Source: Bufo bufo
Taxonomy: Eukaryota; Chordata; Amphibia; Anura; Bufonidae
NCBI RefSeq assembly: GCF_905171765.1
Contig: NC_053394.1
Span: 160,527,256 to 160,591,255 of the forward strand
Direction: 5' to 3'
DNA length: 64,000 bases
Under the pieces are notes generated by a model. The model ran no database searches, was not told the origin of the DNA, and was given only the letters and a program-made list of their open reading frames with translations. Below are positions 1 through 12,399 of this stretch, piece by piece. Within the stretch, counting starts at the first letter, position 1, and each line of letters begins with the position of its first letter. The translations under genes and the position numbers were made by a program.

Positions 1-3000
1 CCTGTCATACACCTCCAACATCTATCAGAGATATCTCGGCTAAAGTGTTTTAATAGCTGTGGGGTATGATACTAAAACATAAGCACTTTATATGTGTTTT
101 CCCTATATGTGACACATGAAGACGACTTCGCTGCTCGTTCCCATATCTGTTTCCATTCTGCATGTGCTATAGGATGGCCTAGAATTGCTTCCCATTTAGT
201 CATGTAGGAGTGAGTAACAGAGGAGGATGATAGGATAAGGTAAATGTCTGAGATGAGACCCTTCGTTGTAACAGTCATCTTACATAGTTTCTCAAATGGT
301 GAGGGGGTTGACACCTTCATTGAGTGGAAGAGGTCCGCACCCAATGTTCTGATACTATATGGTGTCTGCACATATTGATATCTAGAAGACTCCGGCAATT
401 GATGCAAGGATTGTACCTCATCAAATGATAAAAAACCCAGAGACCTATAGTTTACAACATCCGCAAATCTGAACAGTTTCTTAGGAAACCATGTTTTAAG
501 AAAGCCTGTGTGCGTTCCCAACTTAAATAGTGGATTATACAGAAAGGAGATCATAGAAGATTTTTCCGACGCAAGTGAAAACAATCTGTTACATCTCAAC
601 CATATGTTACAGGTAAAAGACATGGGGCCTAATAGCTCAGGTCTAAGTGAAGGTTGCACGGAATACCAAATGAGTGAATTCGGATGTACAGGGGCTATCC
701 ACAACTTCTCTATTTCCATCCATCTGGAGTACGCATACAAGTTGGACCAGGCTGGCAGTCTTCTAAGGTGTGTAGCCCAGTAATATTTTTTAATATCTGG
801 AACTGCCAGTCCTCCTTGAGTTTTGGGTGACATTAAAATTGAGCAAGCTATGCGATGCCTCCTCCCATTCCATATGAACCTAAGTATACACGACTGAAAA
901 TCACGCAACTCCTTCTCAGGAACAGGAATTGGTAGAGTCTCAAACAAATACAGTAACTTAGGCAAAATATTCATCTTAACTGATGCTATACGGCCCAATA
1001 AGGAAATGGGAAAAGGCATCCATTTAATCAGCAAGGCTTTGAGTTCTCGGAACGTAGATGGAAAATTTTGAGCATACAATGAGGAATAAGTAGGGGTTAA
1101 ATTTACCCCCAGATACCTCAGGGACGTTTCCGTCCATTGAAAGTGAAAGCTAGATTTTAAGGTGGTCAAATTATCAGGAGGTAGGTTAAGGGGGAGAGCC
1201 TCTGTTTTTGTGGCATTGATTTTATAACCAGATAATCTACTATAAGTCTCTAGTAATTTAAAAGGATTGGGGAGCGAAATATGCAAGTCAGTTAATGTTA
1301 GTAGAATATCATCAGCGAATAGTGAAAGTTTGAATTCAACTGCATTCACTTTAATCCCATGGATATCAGGGCGAGAACGTATGGCCGCCGCCAGGGGTTC
1401 TATGCATAGAACGAAAAGCAAAGGGGATAGCGGACATCCTTGACGCGTACCATTTTTTTATAGGGAAAGGCAAGGAATGAGCATGTTTCATTTTCAACGT
1501 CGCAGTAGGTTGGGCATATAAAACATGGAGGGCTGTAAGAAAGGGGCCTTTCAAACCAAAAGCCTCCATGGCAGAGAACATAAAAGGCCACCCTAAGCGT
1601 TCAAACGCTTTCTCCGCGTCAAGACTTAGCAACAAAGCCGAGTCTCTGCGCCTATTCGTGATGTCAATTAGATCAATGGTCCGCCTTGTATTATCTCCGC
1701 CCTGTCGGTCTCGGACAAAGCCCACTTGATCCTTATGGATCAGTTGGGGTAACCAGTCTGAAAGTCGGTTAGCCAAAGTTTTCGTGAAAATTTTCAAATC
1801 CGAATTAAGAAGCGCAATGGGCCTATAATTTCCACATTCTAGGGGATCTTTACCTGGTTTAGGTATTAAAGTTATATAGGAGTGTGACATTGAAGTGGGT
1901 ATTGGGGACCCTTGTAAGAAGGAGTTGAACAATAGTGTCATATGCGGCAGAAGAATGTCGGAAAATGTTGCATAATAAAATGTATGGTAGACCATCTGGC
2001 CCAGGGGCTTTATTATTGGGCAGTTGTTTCAGCACCTCCTGCAATTCCTCTACAGTAATAGGAGCGTTCAATGAGGCAAGAGCTTCTCCAGACAACTGAG
2101 GAAGATTGCATTTAGAAAGAAAGGAATCCAGGAGGAGTTGACTTCGCCCCGGGTCAGATGGGAGTTGTTGAGGGATAGAGTAAAGCGCCTTGTAATAGTC
2201 CTGGAATAAGTTGGAGATGACCTCTGGATCATATACTATTGCACCATCACTTCGCCTCATAGCAGTCGGAGTGTTTATAGTGCTAGACTCCCGAAGCTGT
2301 CGAGCCAAGAGGGTGTGTGGCTTGTTCCCCCACATATAAAATCTTTGTCGCGAGTATAGTAATTTTTTCTCAATTTTATAAAACATTAGTTCCTTCAATC
2401 TGGCACGCAGAATGGTAATGCGTCTAAGCAAAGGTCGCGAGCATCGGGATTCTAGCATTCTCTCTAAGTCCTTCAGCTGTGAGGTGATAATGTGTTGTTG
2501 CATAGTACGATCTTTTTTTTAATCGAGACCCCATAGCTATACATGTGCCTCTGAAGACTGCCTTATGGGCTTCCCATATCATAGATATAGGGGGACCAGA
2601 GGACTGATTTAAGGTAAAGTATTCTGTAAGGCCCTCACGTAGCTCCTGCCTAAGCGGCAGCTGATGTAAAAAGGACTCATTAAGCCGCCAACGGCATACT
2701 CTAGAGTGGTAACCTGAAGTTTTAATGTTAATTGAAACTGGTGCGTGGTCCGACCAAGATATAGGTCCTATGTCAGCATCTGCAAGCATCCTTAAAATTG
2801 GGACATTACCAAAAAAGTAATCTATACGGGAATGCGTATTATGTGGATGTGAGAAGAAAGAAAATGTTTTTGCAGTGGGATAGTTAATTCTCCACAGGTC
2901 ATATAATTCGAATTTTCTAATAAGACGCATAAAAAGACGTGAGTTTCGACATTGATCTCTAGTGGGCGGCCTATTCTGAAGGGTTAATCTATCTAAGCGT

Positions 3001-3443
3001 TCGGAAAAGGAGAGATTAAAGTCTCCTCCTACTAGTAATGCAGCTGGGAGCAACTTAGAAAATTTCAAAAACACCTTATTAAGAAAAGGGATTTGAGCAG
3101 CATTCGGAGCGTATAGATTGCACAGTACATGTGGGCTACCATTGAGTGTGGCTTTTAGTATAATATATCTGCCAGCAGGGTCAATAATAGCGTCTTCCAC
3201 CTGTAAGGGGCAGTCAGCAGACATGAGAATGGCAACACCTGCCGTCTTCCTCCCAGAAGAAGCAGAATATATACGAGGGAATAAATATTGCGCAATCTTG
3301 AAAGAGCCCTGGTGATCAAAGTGGGTCTCCTGAAGAAAAACTATGTCAGCTTTTTGAGACTTGCACTCAGTAAGTGCCAAGCGTCTCTTCACATTAGAGT
3401 TAAGGCCTTTTACATTAAGCGAGACATACTTAATCATTTTCAA
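1..3443 (-). pseudogene. L1-like ORF2: AP endonuclease plus reverse transcriptase, frameshifted
   Basis: This is the catalytic protein for target-primed reverse transcription. Four frames make up one protein. The endonuclease (3443-2424) shows LQETHF, GGDFNL and SDHAPV, the metal and phosphate-binding blocks of exonuclease-endonuclease-phosphatase LINE endonucleases. A linker and RT start follow (2503-1859, NNKAPGPDG), then RT palm blocks (1995-1400, with YRPIAL), then a last frame (1421-72) with the catalytic FADD motif near 1310. The frame changes lie near 2512 (a run of T), near 1985, and near 1454 (another T run). A TAG at 72-74 sits where L1 proteins usually have a tryptophan before Y-H-T-P; past it the frame stays open and shows a CWRC zinc knuckle at the window edge. 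The lesions are few, so the copy is relatively young or partly miscalled in homopolymers. Confidence 0.85.
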
Positions 3444-3889
3444 AACATGGTATAAATGTACTTGCTATGTGGTTGTCATAGATCCTCTTCAAGGACAATG
3501 CCATAGATGAAAACACTTTAATGCATTCAGTCGTTTGTGGGTTAGATTCTGAAGACCTGAATATAGAAAACAGTGAAAAAAGACACAAGAGGAAAGGGGG
3601 GGGGGGAGACACAAGACCATACAAACATTAAAGATACACCATATAGTATCAGAACATTGGGTGCTGTCACCCAGATACAGATCAGTAAGTAGCAACTAGT
3701 AATAATAATATCAGCAAACTGCAATCCCTCCATCCCAGCCAACAAAAGTTGGAGGGAGAGGGCGAAACTACTGGTCTGCTTAGTGGAAGCATGACTGGAC
3801 TGGCACAGGATGGGCCAGGTTTCAAAGCCTATTAGAACTTGAAAGAACCAAAGAATTGAACAATAAACAAATTCTACTATCATAGGACC

Positions 3890-5334
3890 TTAAACAAAGA
3901 ACCATAAGGCCGTCGCCTCTCGGCGAGTAAAAACAGTAGGAGATATAAGTTGAGCAAGTGATGTCCATGCAGCAATCATGGGGGGATCATCTTGTGGCTC
4001 ACGTGAAGGGGTCCCTCCAGCAGGGGACGATCTTCTCTTTTGTCTGGCAGGTTGCCAAATTGGACCCAGGGCAGGCTGTGGATCCGGTAGTTCCCAATCC
4101 GTGATGGATGGAATCTCAATGCCTAAAGGCATGCTGACGCAAGATGGAGGACCTGCCATTTTTCGTAACTATTAGTGCAAACGGGAACCCTCATCTATAG
4201 GGCGTCTTCTTTTCCTTCAGCAGTTGCAATAAGGGCTGTAAAACTCTTCTTTTCTGAAGTGTCCACCAAGATAAATCCTGGTACAAATGAACAGAAGTGC
4301 CATGAAAGTCAATGGAGCGTAATTCCCTGGCTTTGGACATAATGTTTTCCTTCGTCTGGAGATCATGCACACAGCAAATGACGTCTCTGGGCTGCGAGGA
4401 CGAGGACTTAGGCCGCGATGCTCTGTGAGCTCGATCTAACTTGATAGGCTGGGGTGATTGAGTGCCTAATAAAGCATTAAAAAGCTCAGATAATATTTCC
4501 TGCAGATTTTCTTCAGTGTTAGCTTCAGGTAAACCCCGCACACGAATGATATTTCTGCGTCCTCTGTTATCCAGATCTTCTAGATGACGTGCATTGTCCC
4601 TGATGACTTGGGATTGAGAGGCAATAACAGATTGTAAATGTGCAATACTTCTACGGGTGTCATCATGATCTATTTCAATAGTGTCCATGCGATCTGCTAA
4701 GTGCTTCAGATCCTGCCTCAAAGATGACATTTCAGATTTGCAGGCGTTTCTGACTTCTGAGACCAGCATTTTAAAATCTTCCTTAGTAGGCAGATGCTGT
4801 GAAGTTTGCTGAAGTATTGCAGAGCCCTGGGTAGGTTGCAGAAGATCTTCCTCTCCCTCGTCCATATATTCATTCCCCTGCTCCCAAGTAGCAGCTTCTC
4901 CTCCCTCTCCCCTTCTATGAAGCGTTTGGCTAGGGGGATCATCAGAAGATTCGGCCCAATCTCGCCGCTCCTGGGACAGAGTGGCCATTTGCTTAGCTGC
5001 CGATTTTGGCGGCAGTGTCTCCCGCTGAATATAACCCCTCTTTCGCTCCTGTGGGATTTAGCTGTACCCCCTCAGCGCTGCTGGGTAGGAAAGTCCTTAC
5101 TAATGGGGACAGGGAGTAGGTAGGAAGCCGTAAGGCTGAATTGCAGCTTGTACCTGGTGGCGGCTGTGCGCACTTCTCCTCACTCCCACACGCGCCGGAG
5201 GCCTGAGATGGAAGCAGGCCGCGACCAGACGGGACCGTGTGGAGTGGACGGCTGAGGTAGGAATCAAGCGTCTTATTCACCCAGGCGGACGGTCGGGACG
5301 AGCTGGAGGGCTTGACCGGCAATTTTTTCCCCAT
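3890..5334 (-). pseudogene. L1-like ORF1 (RNA-binding chaperone), three frames
   Basis: ORF1 proteins of L1-type elements bind the element RNA as coiled-coil trimers. The N-terminal part (5334-4993) is basic and Ser/Pro-rich. The core (4988-4191, 265 codons) has a heptad-like stretch in its middle third, then an RRM-like part with RNIIRVRGLPE and RAHRA, and the C-terminal domain begins with LQKRR. The frame then shifts between 4191 and 4160 and the C-terminal tail continues (4159-3890, with IPSITDWELP). Identification rests on this domain order and on the position just upstream of an L1-type ORF2. No intact reading frame remains. The exact start codon is uncertain; ATG at 5334 is the first one consistent with the N-terminal part. 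Confidence 0.75.
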
Positions 5335-5453
5335 GTGCTGCGCTGGCGTGGCAGGAGAATCTCCTTTAGCAGCTAATGGCGGCGGAGCTCTGTCTTCACG
5401 CGGCCATTCCTGAAGCCATCCAGACCACGCCCCCGACCGGGCTCATTTTCACC

Positions 5454-6492
5454 TTAAGGACCAGGGCATTTTTTGCAAATCTGACTAGTGTCACTTTATG
5501 TGTGAATAACTTTAAAACGCTTTTACTTATCCAGGACATTGAGTTTCTTTTTTCGTCACATATTGTACTTCATGACACTGGTAAAATGGAGTCAAAAAAA
5601 TGCATTTTTATTTACAAAAAAATACTAAATTTACCAAAAAAAATTGAAAAATATGATAATTTCTATTTTTCTACTTTTATAATAGCTAGTAATACCTCCA
5701 AAAATAGTTATTTTACATTCCCCATATGTCTACTTCATGTTTGGATAATTTTTAGAATGCCATTTTATTTTTTGGGGACATTACAAGGCTTAGAAGCAAA
5801 TCTTGAAATTTTTCTGAAAATTTCGAAAACCCACTTTTTCAGGACCAGTTCAGATCTGAAGTCACTTTGAGGCTTACATTCAGTGGCTTTTTTTATCGAC
5901 GCAGCGCTTGTGTAGTGAATGTGCAGGGATTAAAAAAAAAAGTCACTGCGGTGGGGCGGGCGTGGGTGAACGCACGTGTGGGCGACCGATCAGGCCTGAT
6001 CGGGCAAACACTGTTTTGGGTGGAGGGCGAGCTAAGGTGACACTAATACTATTATAGATCTGACTGATCACTTACAGATACTATAAAAGTACCAATGCTG
6101 ATTAGCGACACGCTAATCAGCAAATCAGTGACTGTGGTGCGGTGGGCGCTAACTACCAAAGGGGCCTAAACTAATCTAAACCTAACAGTCAATACTGGTG
6201 AAAATAAAAAAAGGGACAGTTTACACGGATCACTTTTCCCCTTTCACTAGTGATTGACAGGGGTGATCAAGGGGTTATTGGGTGATTGGGGGGGGGGGGG
6301 GGGGGTGGGTGATCTGTTTGCGATGATCATTAGCTGGCAGGCTGGTGACGAACTTCTCCTGTAACTTTTACCGGCCCGCACTGCGCGGGCTATGCGCGTA
6401 ATCTTGCGTCTCACGAGATGACGCGCCTACAAAGAAACAAACCGACCACCCGCAGAACGCATCCCTGCGTTAGGCGGTCGGGAGGAGGTTAA
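5454..6492. mobile_element. piggyBac-type element, internally deleted
   Basis: The block is bounded by TTAA at 5454-5457 and 6489-6492, the target duplication typical of piggyBac transposons. Its right end (about 5893-6492, ending GGTCGGGAGGAGG before TTAA) matches the right end of the larger piggyBac element at 34678-35350 and lies at the same position relative to the gstp duplication. The left part (about 5454-5890) is AT-rich and differs from the left end of the large element. No transposase remains. A run of G at about 6287-6305 differs in length between the two copies. Confidence 0.6.
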
Positions 6493-7253
6493 AGTGTAAC
6501 TGCCATTCGATTTTTATTTATGTAATGTGTAGGGACAGTGATGCTGACCATTTTTGTAATATACTTTACTGAAATTGTACATTTTTATTAGAAAATTAGT
6601 GCATTTTGAGCCTCAGCAACGCTCCTGTCTTCTGTTTACATAACAGTCAGTGGTAGCAAGTCTCCACAGTTACGTAAACAGAAGACAGGAGCGCTCACCC
6701 GAGCAGTTGCCCCTTCAAACAGCTGCTTGCCAGGGGTGCTTAGAGTTTAGACAGCCACCTATCTGATATTGATGACAGGTCATCTATATCACAAAAACAT
6801 AACCCCTTTAAGTTGGACTAACCATACTCCATGCATTCTGCTCCAGTCCACCAGTCAATACATTCACACATAGAAAGTTTCATTCAATTCCAACAACTCC
6901 TTGATACGTTACTCTGGTTAACGAGTGTACATTAAGATCTACTAGACACATTTACTTGCGTACCTTTGGTTTATGAGTGTCCAAAGAAAATGACTCAGCT
7001 TCTGCTTCCGATTAGTTGGCAGGTTGTGCATCACACCATAGTAATGTCAGTCTTCCACAACTCCCTCAAAACTTGTGTTACCTGCAGTGAAAGAAAGTAC
7101 AGCTTCTGTGCATGCACAGATGAGCAGGTACACATGCTGCAATGGAGGGGTACAAGGAGATGCATTGTAAAACAGTGGGTGCAGCTCTCCACCTGCGTGC
7201 CCACCGGTGATGCAGGTGGACGTTCCCTACAGCAAATGCTTTTATAAAGTGCA

Positions 7254-7284
<31 letters not shown>

Positions 7285-8569
7285 ATTCAACTTTTTAATG
7301 ACATTTTCTGAGATTACATTTAATGACCTATATGTTTATGCGCATAAGATCTTCTTAATGAGCCAGTTATATTAGTGTGAAAACCCGCTTCAACACAAAA
7401 AAGATATTTAATCAGCACGGCAAATCCAGTCCCGTGGGCTGTTCCACGCGAGATATGGACGCAGGAGGACCAGCTCTTCACTTCGCTGGAAGACAAAGCC
7501 AGTGCTTGGTACTCATGTCACACTTTTTTAAATAACGCCTGCACACCCACCCCTCTTCTACTATGGAGCTCATCAAAATGCTACAGTCTCCACCCTGGAC
7601 AGGCGCAGTCTCTACATTAGTATGTCGGCTGTCCCCACTCCACACACAATTATCCTTCCACTATACTCCTTGTGGAAAGTTGTTTTCTTTATGTCTTGGC
7701 GACCCTTAGACTGACCTACGTAGCACCGATAGGATCGCAAAGCATTATATTGATTTATAATGTACTGTCTAACACTAACATAATGCTGTAGGTCAGGACG
7801 AGAGCCCTCAGACGCACACTGCAAGTTCAATGCACTGAACTCGCTCATGTGAAACCAGCCTAAGGGCCCATGCACATGTGTATTTTGCAGTCCGAAACAA
7901 AACCACATCCTCGTTGGATCCGCATTTTTTGCAGATCCATTGTAAGAATGCCTGTCCTTGTCAGTTTTGCAGACATGTTTTTTTTTTGCAGAACGGAACG
8001 CACACAAGTCATTTCAGGTTTTTTGTGGACCCATTAAAATGAATGGTTCCACATAGACCTGAAAAAAAAAAAAAAAGGAATGAAAAAATGAAATCTATAT
8101 GTCCTTATACTCAGTTTCTGTGGGTGTCACAGCAGGACTCATTTGCCATAACCCCAGAATTGAGAGAGGAAAAAAAAAAAAATAGATTTTTTTGCAACTC
8201 TGGGTTTGCAGATGTAGCAAATGTGCGAGTCGTGTTGTGGCCCCATTCATTTCTACATGAGTACTGCTACACTGAATACTAACACATTCTAACAACCCAT
8301 TGTAGGCAACCATACTGCAGATATGGCGCTCAGTAAAAAGGCGTTTGACACCCGATCTAAATCCATTCAGGGAAGATTAAAAAACATACATACCACCTTT
8401 CAAAATATTTTATTTTTCAACAATCCAGGAGAAACCAGTAATAACTATTCACAGCTTATATCTAGTAACAACCTACAGTTACATGGATTGTAAAACTATC
8501 AGAGGTGCCAATAAAATTCTCTTTAGGACAGATGAGGGAGAGTGGCAGTAGGCACATCTACGTACATTA
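6493..8569. other. gstp 3' flank, copy A; no gene seen
   Basis: No coding region is supported here. It contains a short hairpin (about 6621-6688, around CTGTCTTCTGTTTAC), a long G run (about 7261-7283), and a fragment beginning at about 7861 with the CATGCACA-type end seen in several Harbinger-like MITEs of this window. The same block recurs at 35351-37340. Confidence 0.6.
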
Positions 8570-8589
8570 CTAGAGTCTGACTTTACGGT

Positions 8590-8595
8590 TTTATT
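8590..8595 (-). terminator. Polyadenylation signal of gstp copy A
   Basis: AATAAA on the minus strand, 40 bases after the stop codon at 8635-8637. The same hexamer is kept in copy B at 37360-37365. Confidence 0.7.
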
Positions 8596-8634
8596 GTAGT
8601 CTGGATTCATAACCTTTGCCACTTTCCTCAATGC

Positions 8635-8823
<189 letters not shown>

Positions 8824-9455
8824 CTACAAAGCAATAGGGAAATGCAGTTAGATATCACAACTTTAGGAGTCAACGACTTAATGGGTATTCCGGCCCAACC
8901 AGTTGCTCCGTTCATTTCAGGAGGGTACAGGCCCCCCACCCCCCTGCATTTCTTAATTGTTCAAGTCACCCTGAATTCATGGTCAGTTCACAGAAAGGTC
9001 TATGAAGAGGGGAACCAGTATGGAGAACATAATACAAGTACTGAGCAGATTTACTGTCAGCTGGACTATTAAACAATGAATGGCCCTGATAAGAGGAGGC
9101 ATTTCTCTATCTCTAACATAAATTTCTCCTCCTCACTTGTACTATGGATTTATACAAAGTTGTTTAGAATCCAAGGTACACGTCAATGCGTTTCCATGGT
9201 AACAGACTACAAACAATCATCCTGCTGTCATACAGTTTTCCATGTGTCCCTTACTTGCTGCTAAAGTACTGGAGCAACAAAGTTGGTTGTGAAGGTGTGC
9301 ACAGCTTTTAGATCTTTATGAACACGAGTAGTCCTATGTGGACTTTCCATTTCTTGCAGGCTCTCTAACAGCAGCCTGTGTCAGTGACAGAATTCTTTTT
9401 TTTAAATCAATTTTCAAATCAATAGCCTGTCAATTAAATAGTCCTAGTATAACTA

Positions 9456-9581
<126 letters not shown>

Positions 9582-9654
9582 CTAAACAAAAAAGGAAACA
9601 TGAATCTTCTGAAGAGGAAGACATTTCTCTGTCAGACTTCTGGGTGTCACTCAC

Positions 9655-9758
9655 ATAGTTCTGATAGATCATCTTCAAATACTTAAGCCGAAGATCCTCC
9701 ACTCCGTCATTAACCATGTCTATGAGGCTTGCCTCACGAGGATTTTTCCCATACAGAT
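9655..9758 (-). pseudogene. gstp1: gstp copy A exon 5
   Basis: 104 bases encoding LYGKNPREASLIDMVNDG and onward to MIYQNY, followed by GTGAGT. It includes the Asp (residue 99) that reaches the partner subunit's glutathione site in GST pi. It differs from B by a synonymous change. Confidence 0.9.
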
Positions 9759-10079
9759 CTACAACCCAATCATAGTTCAGAATTAGTAAATATATGCAGA
9801 GGGATCCACAAGCTCAATACATGAAAGAACAAAAGAAGCTCCGACACCTGAGTTGCTCCTGATCCCCCAGTCGTGTGGATTAAAACATCTGGCAACGGGG
9901 TGGGGGAAACAGCCAATAGCAGGCCATGACGGGGACTAGCCTCCCTAGAGTCACCAGGAGATGCAGCTGTGTGAAGGATCAGGAGCGGCGCAGGTGCTGG
10001 GGAGGTGGGCAAGTATAATCTATATGAGGGGCCTGGGCATGGGGGGGGGGCATATGTTAGACTTTGTATAACCCCTTTA

Positions 10080-10178
<99 letters not shown>

Positions 10179-10451
10179 CTACAAGGAGAAAATAAGACAA
10201 GGAACTGTAAGATAGACAGCACTGAATGTGTTAACTACAGCAAAATTCCTGGCATCGATGGGATCTGATTGATGCAGAAGACAACAAAAAAAAAAAAACC
10301 TGTGTAAAGAGTACTGGTCAGGTCCCCACATCCAGTGATGAAAGCGCTCCTTCCAGGCATACAATCAATAGTGATGAACGTAGGGAAAATAGAGGAAACA
10401 TGGGTACTGGAAGTGGAGCATCTAGGGCAGGGGACAGGAACCTTCGGCACG

Positions 10452-10558
10452 CCAGCTGTTGTGAAACTACAACTCCCAGCATGCTCCAATCATTTCTATG
10501 AGAGTTCTGAGAAGAGTAGAGGAAGCATGCATGCTGGGAGTTGTAGTTCAACAGCTGG
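10452..10558. repeat. Short palindromic MITE in gstp intron 3, copy A
   Basis: Arms around CTACAACTCCCAGCATGC and GCATGCTGGGAGTTGTAG form a hairpin of about 32-base arms. The same hairpin is in copy B at about 39238-39348. No TSD could be assigned. Confidence 0.75.
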
Positions 10559-10965
10559 AGTCTCCCTACTCCTGGTTTATAGTATAAGGACAGGAAGGAA
10601 CACAGGAGAGGTGAGAATTGATGACCAAACCTAATGATAAGCAGGGTGTTCTAGTGGTGATAAATAAGGGCCTTAGACTGAGAACATAATATATTTATTA
10701 ACATTTAAAAAAAAATTCATAAAATTACTCAAATATTAACCATTCTGGAACGGCCTTTCAGAGATGGCAGCTGCCGAGCGGGTGGCCTGCTGTCAGTGAC
10801 AGCAGGACACCCCAGAGAGCAGGCAGGGACCATTCCTGTAGGTCCCTGCCTTCTAGATCACTATACACAGCACTCAACGAGTCCTGTCCAGGACCGGTGG
10901 TGATGTGACTGCCAGGGGAGTGCAGGAGCTGACGGGTCTTCCACAGATCACGATCAGCCCTGCAC

Positions 10966-12000
10966 TGAGGCCATGACGAACTTGGTCTATAGGGCAGGCA
11001 AATACCCGGTGGAACACCTTACCTTCCTTATGGTGGGGGTGATCAATGCATGGAACCAGTTTGTGGTGGTGAGGGGACAAAAAACAAAACGTATGGTCCC
11101 CAGTTTTGCCCCTATGGAGAAACCCTAAACTCCCAGAATTGGCTGCTCTCTCAGACTGAGTTCTGGCTGCAGAGGGGGATTAAATACCTCACCCAATTGT
11201 ATGATGAGGGGGTTTTTAAGACTCAGCTCTACAGGCCGAATACAATATACCACGCTCATCCCTCTTTAGGTTTTTCCAACTGAGGCATGTATGAGAGTCT
11301 CAATTTGGGGAGGGCCCTTTGCGGCTGGAATATGGGGAGATAGAGAAAATTGCCAGGCGAGTAGAACATGGTAAAATGGTCTCTGCCTTCTATGGGACAC
11401 TAATATCCTATCAACCTTCGCCTATATCTAAAGCTTTCGTCAAATGGAAAGAGGATATCACGAATTTAGACCTGCGGCAGGAGAGGGAATTAGCCTCTAC
11501 ATGGAGATCGGTGATTTGTGCGCGGGATCAGCCGATTCAGGCTAAGTGGATACAGAGTATATTTGACTCCTGTGCGTCTAGCTCGCATATACAAACTCAG
11601 ATATCTGTACCAGATGTGGCATTGGCAAGGGAACGTTCATGCACATGATTTGGGAATGTCCAGTTATTGCAGACTTTTGAGAAGACGTGCACAGATCTCA
11701 ATTCCAGACTGGGTCTCCCGGCAGTTATATCCCCAGAAGTTAGTCTACTGGGCCTTGTCAACGACATTATTCCTACCAAATACACTACAATCCTTTATAG
11801 GTTACTACTATTCTATGCTAGGAAGTCCATCCTGCTAAATTGGAAGCCTCCAAAGAGTCCCTCCTTATCCCACTGGACTCCACTCATCAATGCAACTTTA
11901 CCCATGTACAAATTGACCTTTGAAGCTAGGGGTACACCAGACAGGTTTGAAAAGATTTGGGGCCTCTGGTTGAGTGCCAACTCTGTATCGGAATAACTCA
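10966..12000 (+). pseudogene. 5'-truncated L1-like ORF2 C-terminal fragment, copy A
   Basis: The plus strand carries the C-terminal third of an L1-type ORF2 protein in several frames: WSPVLPLWRNPKLPEL-like residues after 11090, a run open to the middle (11319-11648, FVKWKEDI, RQERELASTW), then a frameshifted zinc-knuckle and tail segment (11667-11996, ending LWLSANSVSE). Endonuclease and RT are absent, as expected for 5'-truncated LINE insertions. It sits in gstp intron 3, antisense to the gene, and is duplicated at 39757-40788. Confidence 0.75.
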
Positions 12001-12399
12001 GACACAACTCTGGTGTCTGCAGGTTGCTGCCCGAGTGAATGCGGTGTGAATGTCTGACAGCCTTCGATAGCGACCAATTATATCCAGGACAACTAGGATT
12101 AAGAGTTAAAGGTGAAATGTACGGTTTCAACATCTTAATGCTACATAAAGCCTTCTCCTGACTGTCAGTTAAGGTAGATGCAAGTAATTGTCCTTTTTAT
12201 TCTGTTTTGAATGTTATTGTTTTGTTGTTGTAAACTTGGGGGGGGGGGATGGGTATACTGAACTCCAGGTGGGAGCCCTACAATCTGCTCTATAGAAGCG
12301 GAGGCCCTCTTCCCAGGAAGTAGAGACTGATCTAGTAGAGTGAGCCCTGATGGCAGAACAGCTCCCTTGGATGAGTTTATGCCAAGTAAATAGCTTGCC

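Larger units (their letters stand above)
1..5453 (-). mobile_element. L1/Tx1-type LINE, 3' end cut by the window edge
   Basis: The block reads as one non-LTR retrotransposon on the minus strand, ordered 5' GC-rich leader (about 5335-5453), ORF1 (5334-3890), a spacer of about 450 bases (3889-3444), and ORF2 with an AP endonuclease then a reverse transcriptase (3443 to the left edge). This two-ORF order with an L1-type ORF1 (coiled coil plus RRM-like region) fits the L1 superfamily, which includes the amphibian Tx1 lineage. Both ORFs are broken, but each break is small and the protein resumes in another frame. The leader abuts a piggyBac-type terminus starting at the TTAA at 5454. The 3' UTR and tail lie outside the window, so target duplications cannot be checked. 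Confidence 0.85.

Noticed and set aside
5376..5870. 164-codon open frame
   Set aside because: Starts in the LINE leader and runs into AT-rich piggyBac non-coding sequence; low-complexity Phe/Lys/Ile composition.
7612..8007. Minus-strand 131-codon open frame, also at 36440-36829
   Set aside because: Overlaps a MITE fragment with a CATGCACA end, no domain; its persistence reflects the recent duplication.
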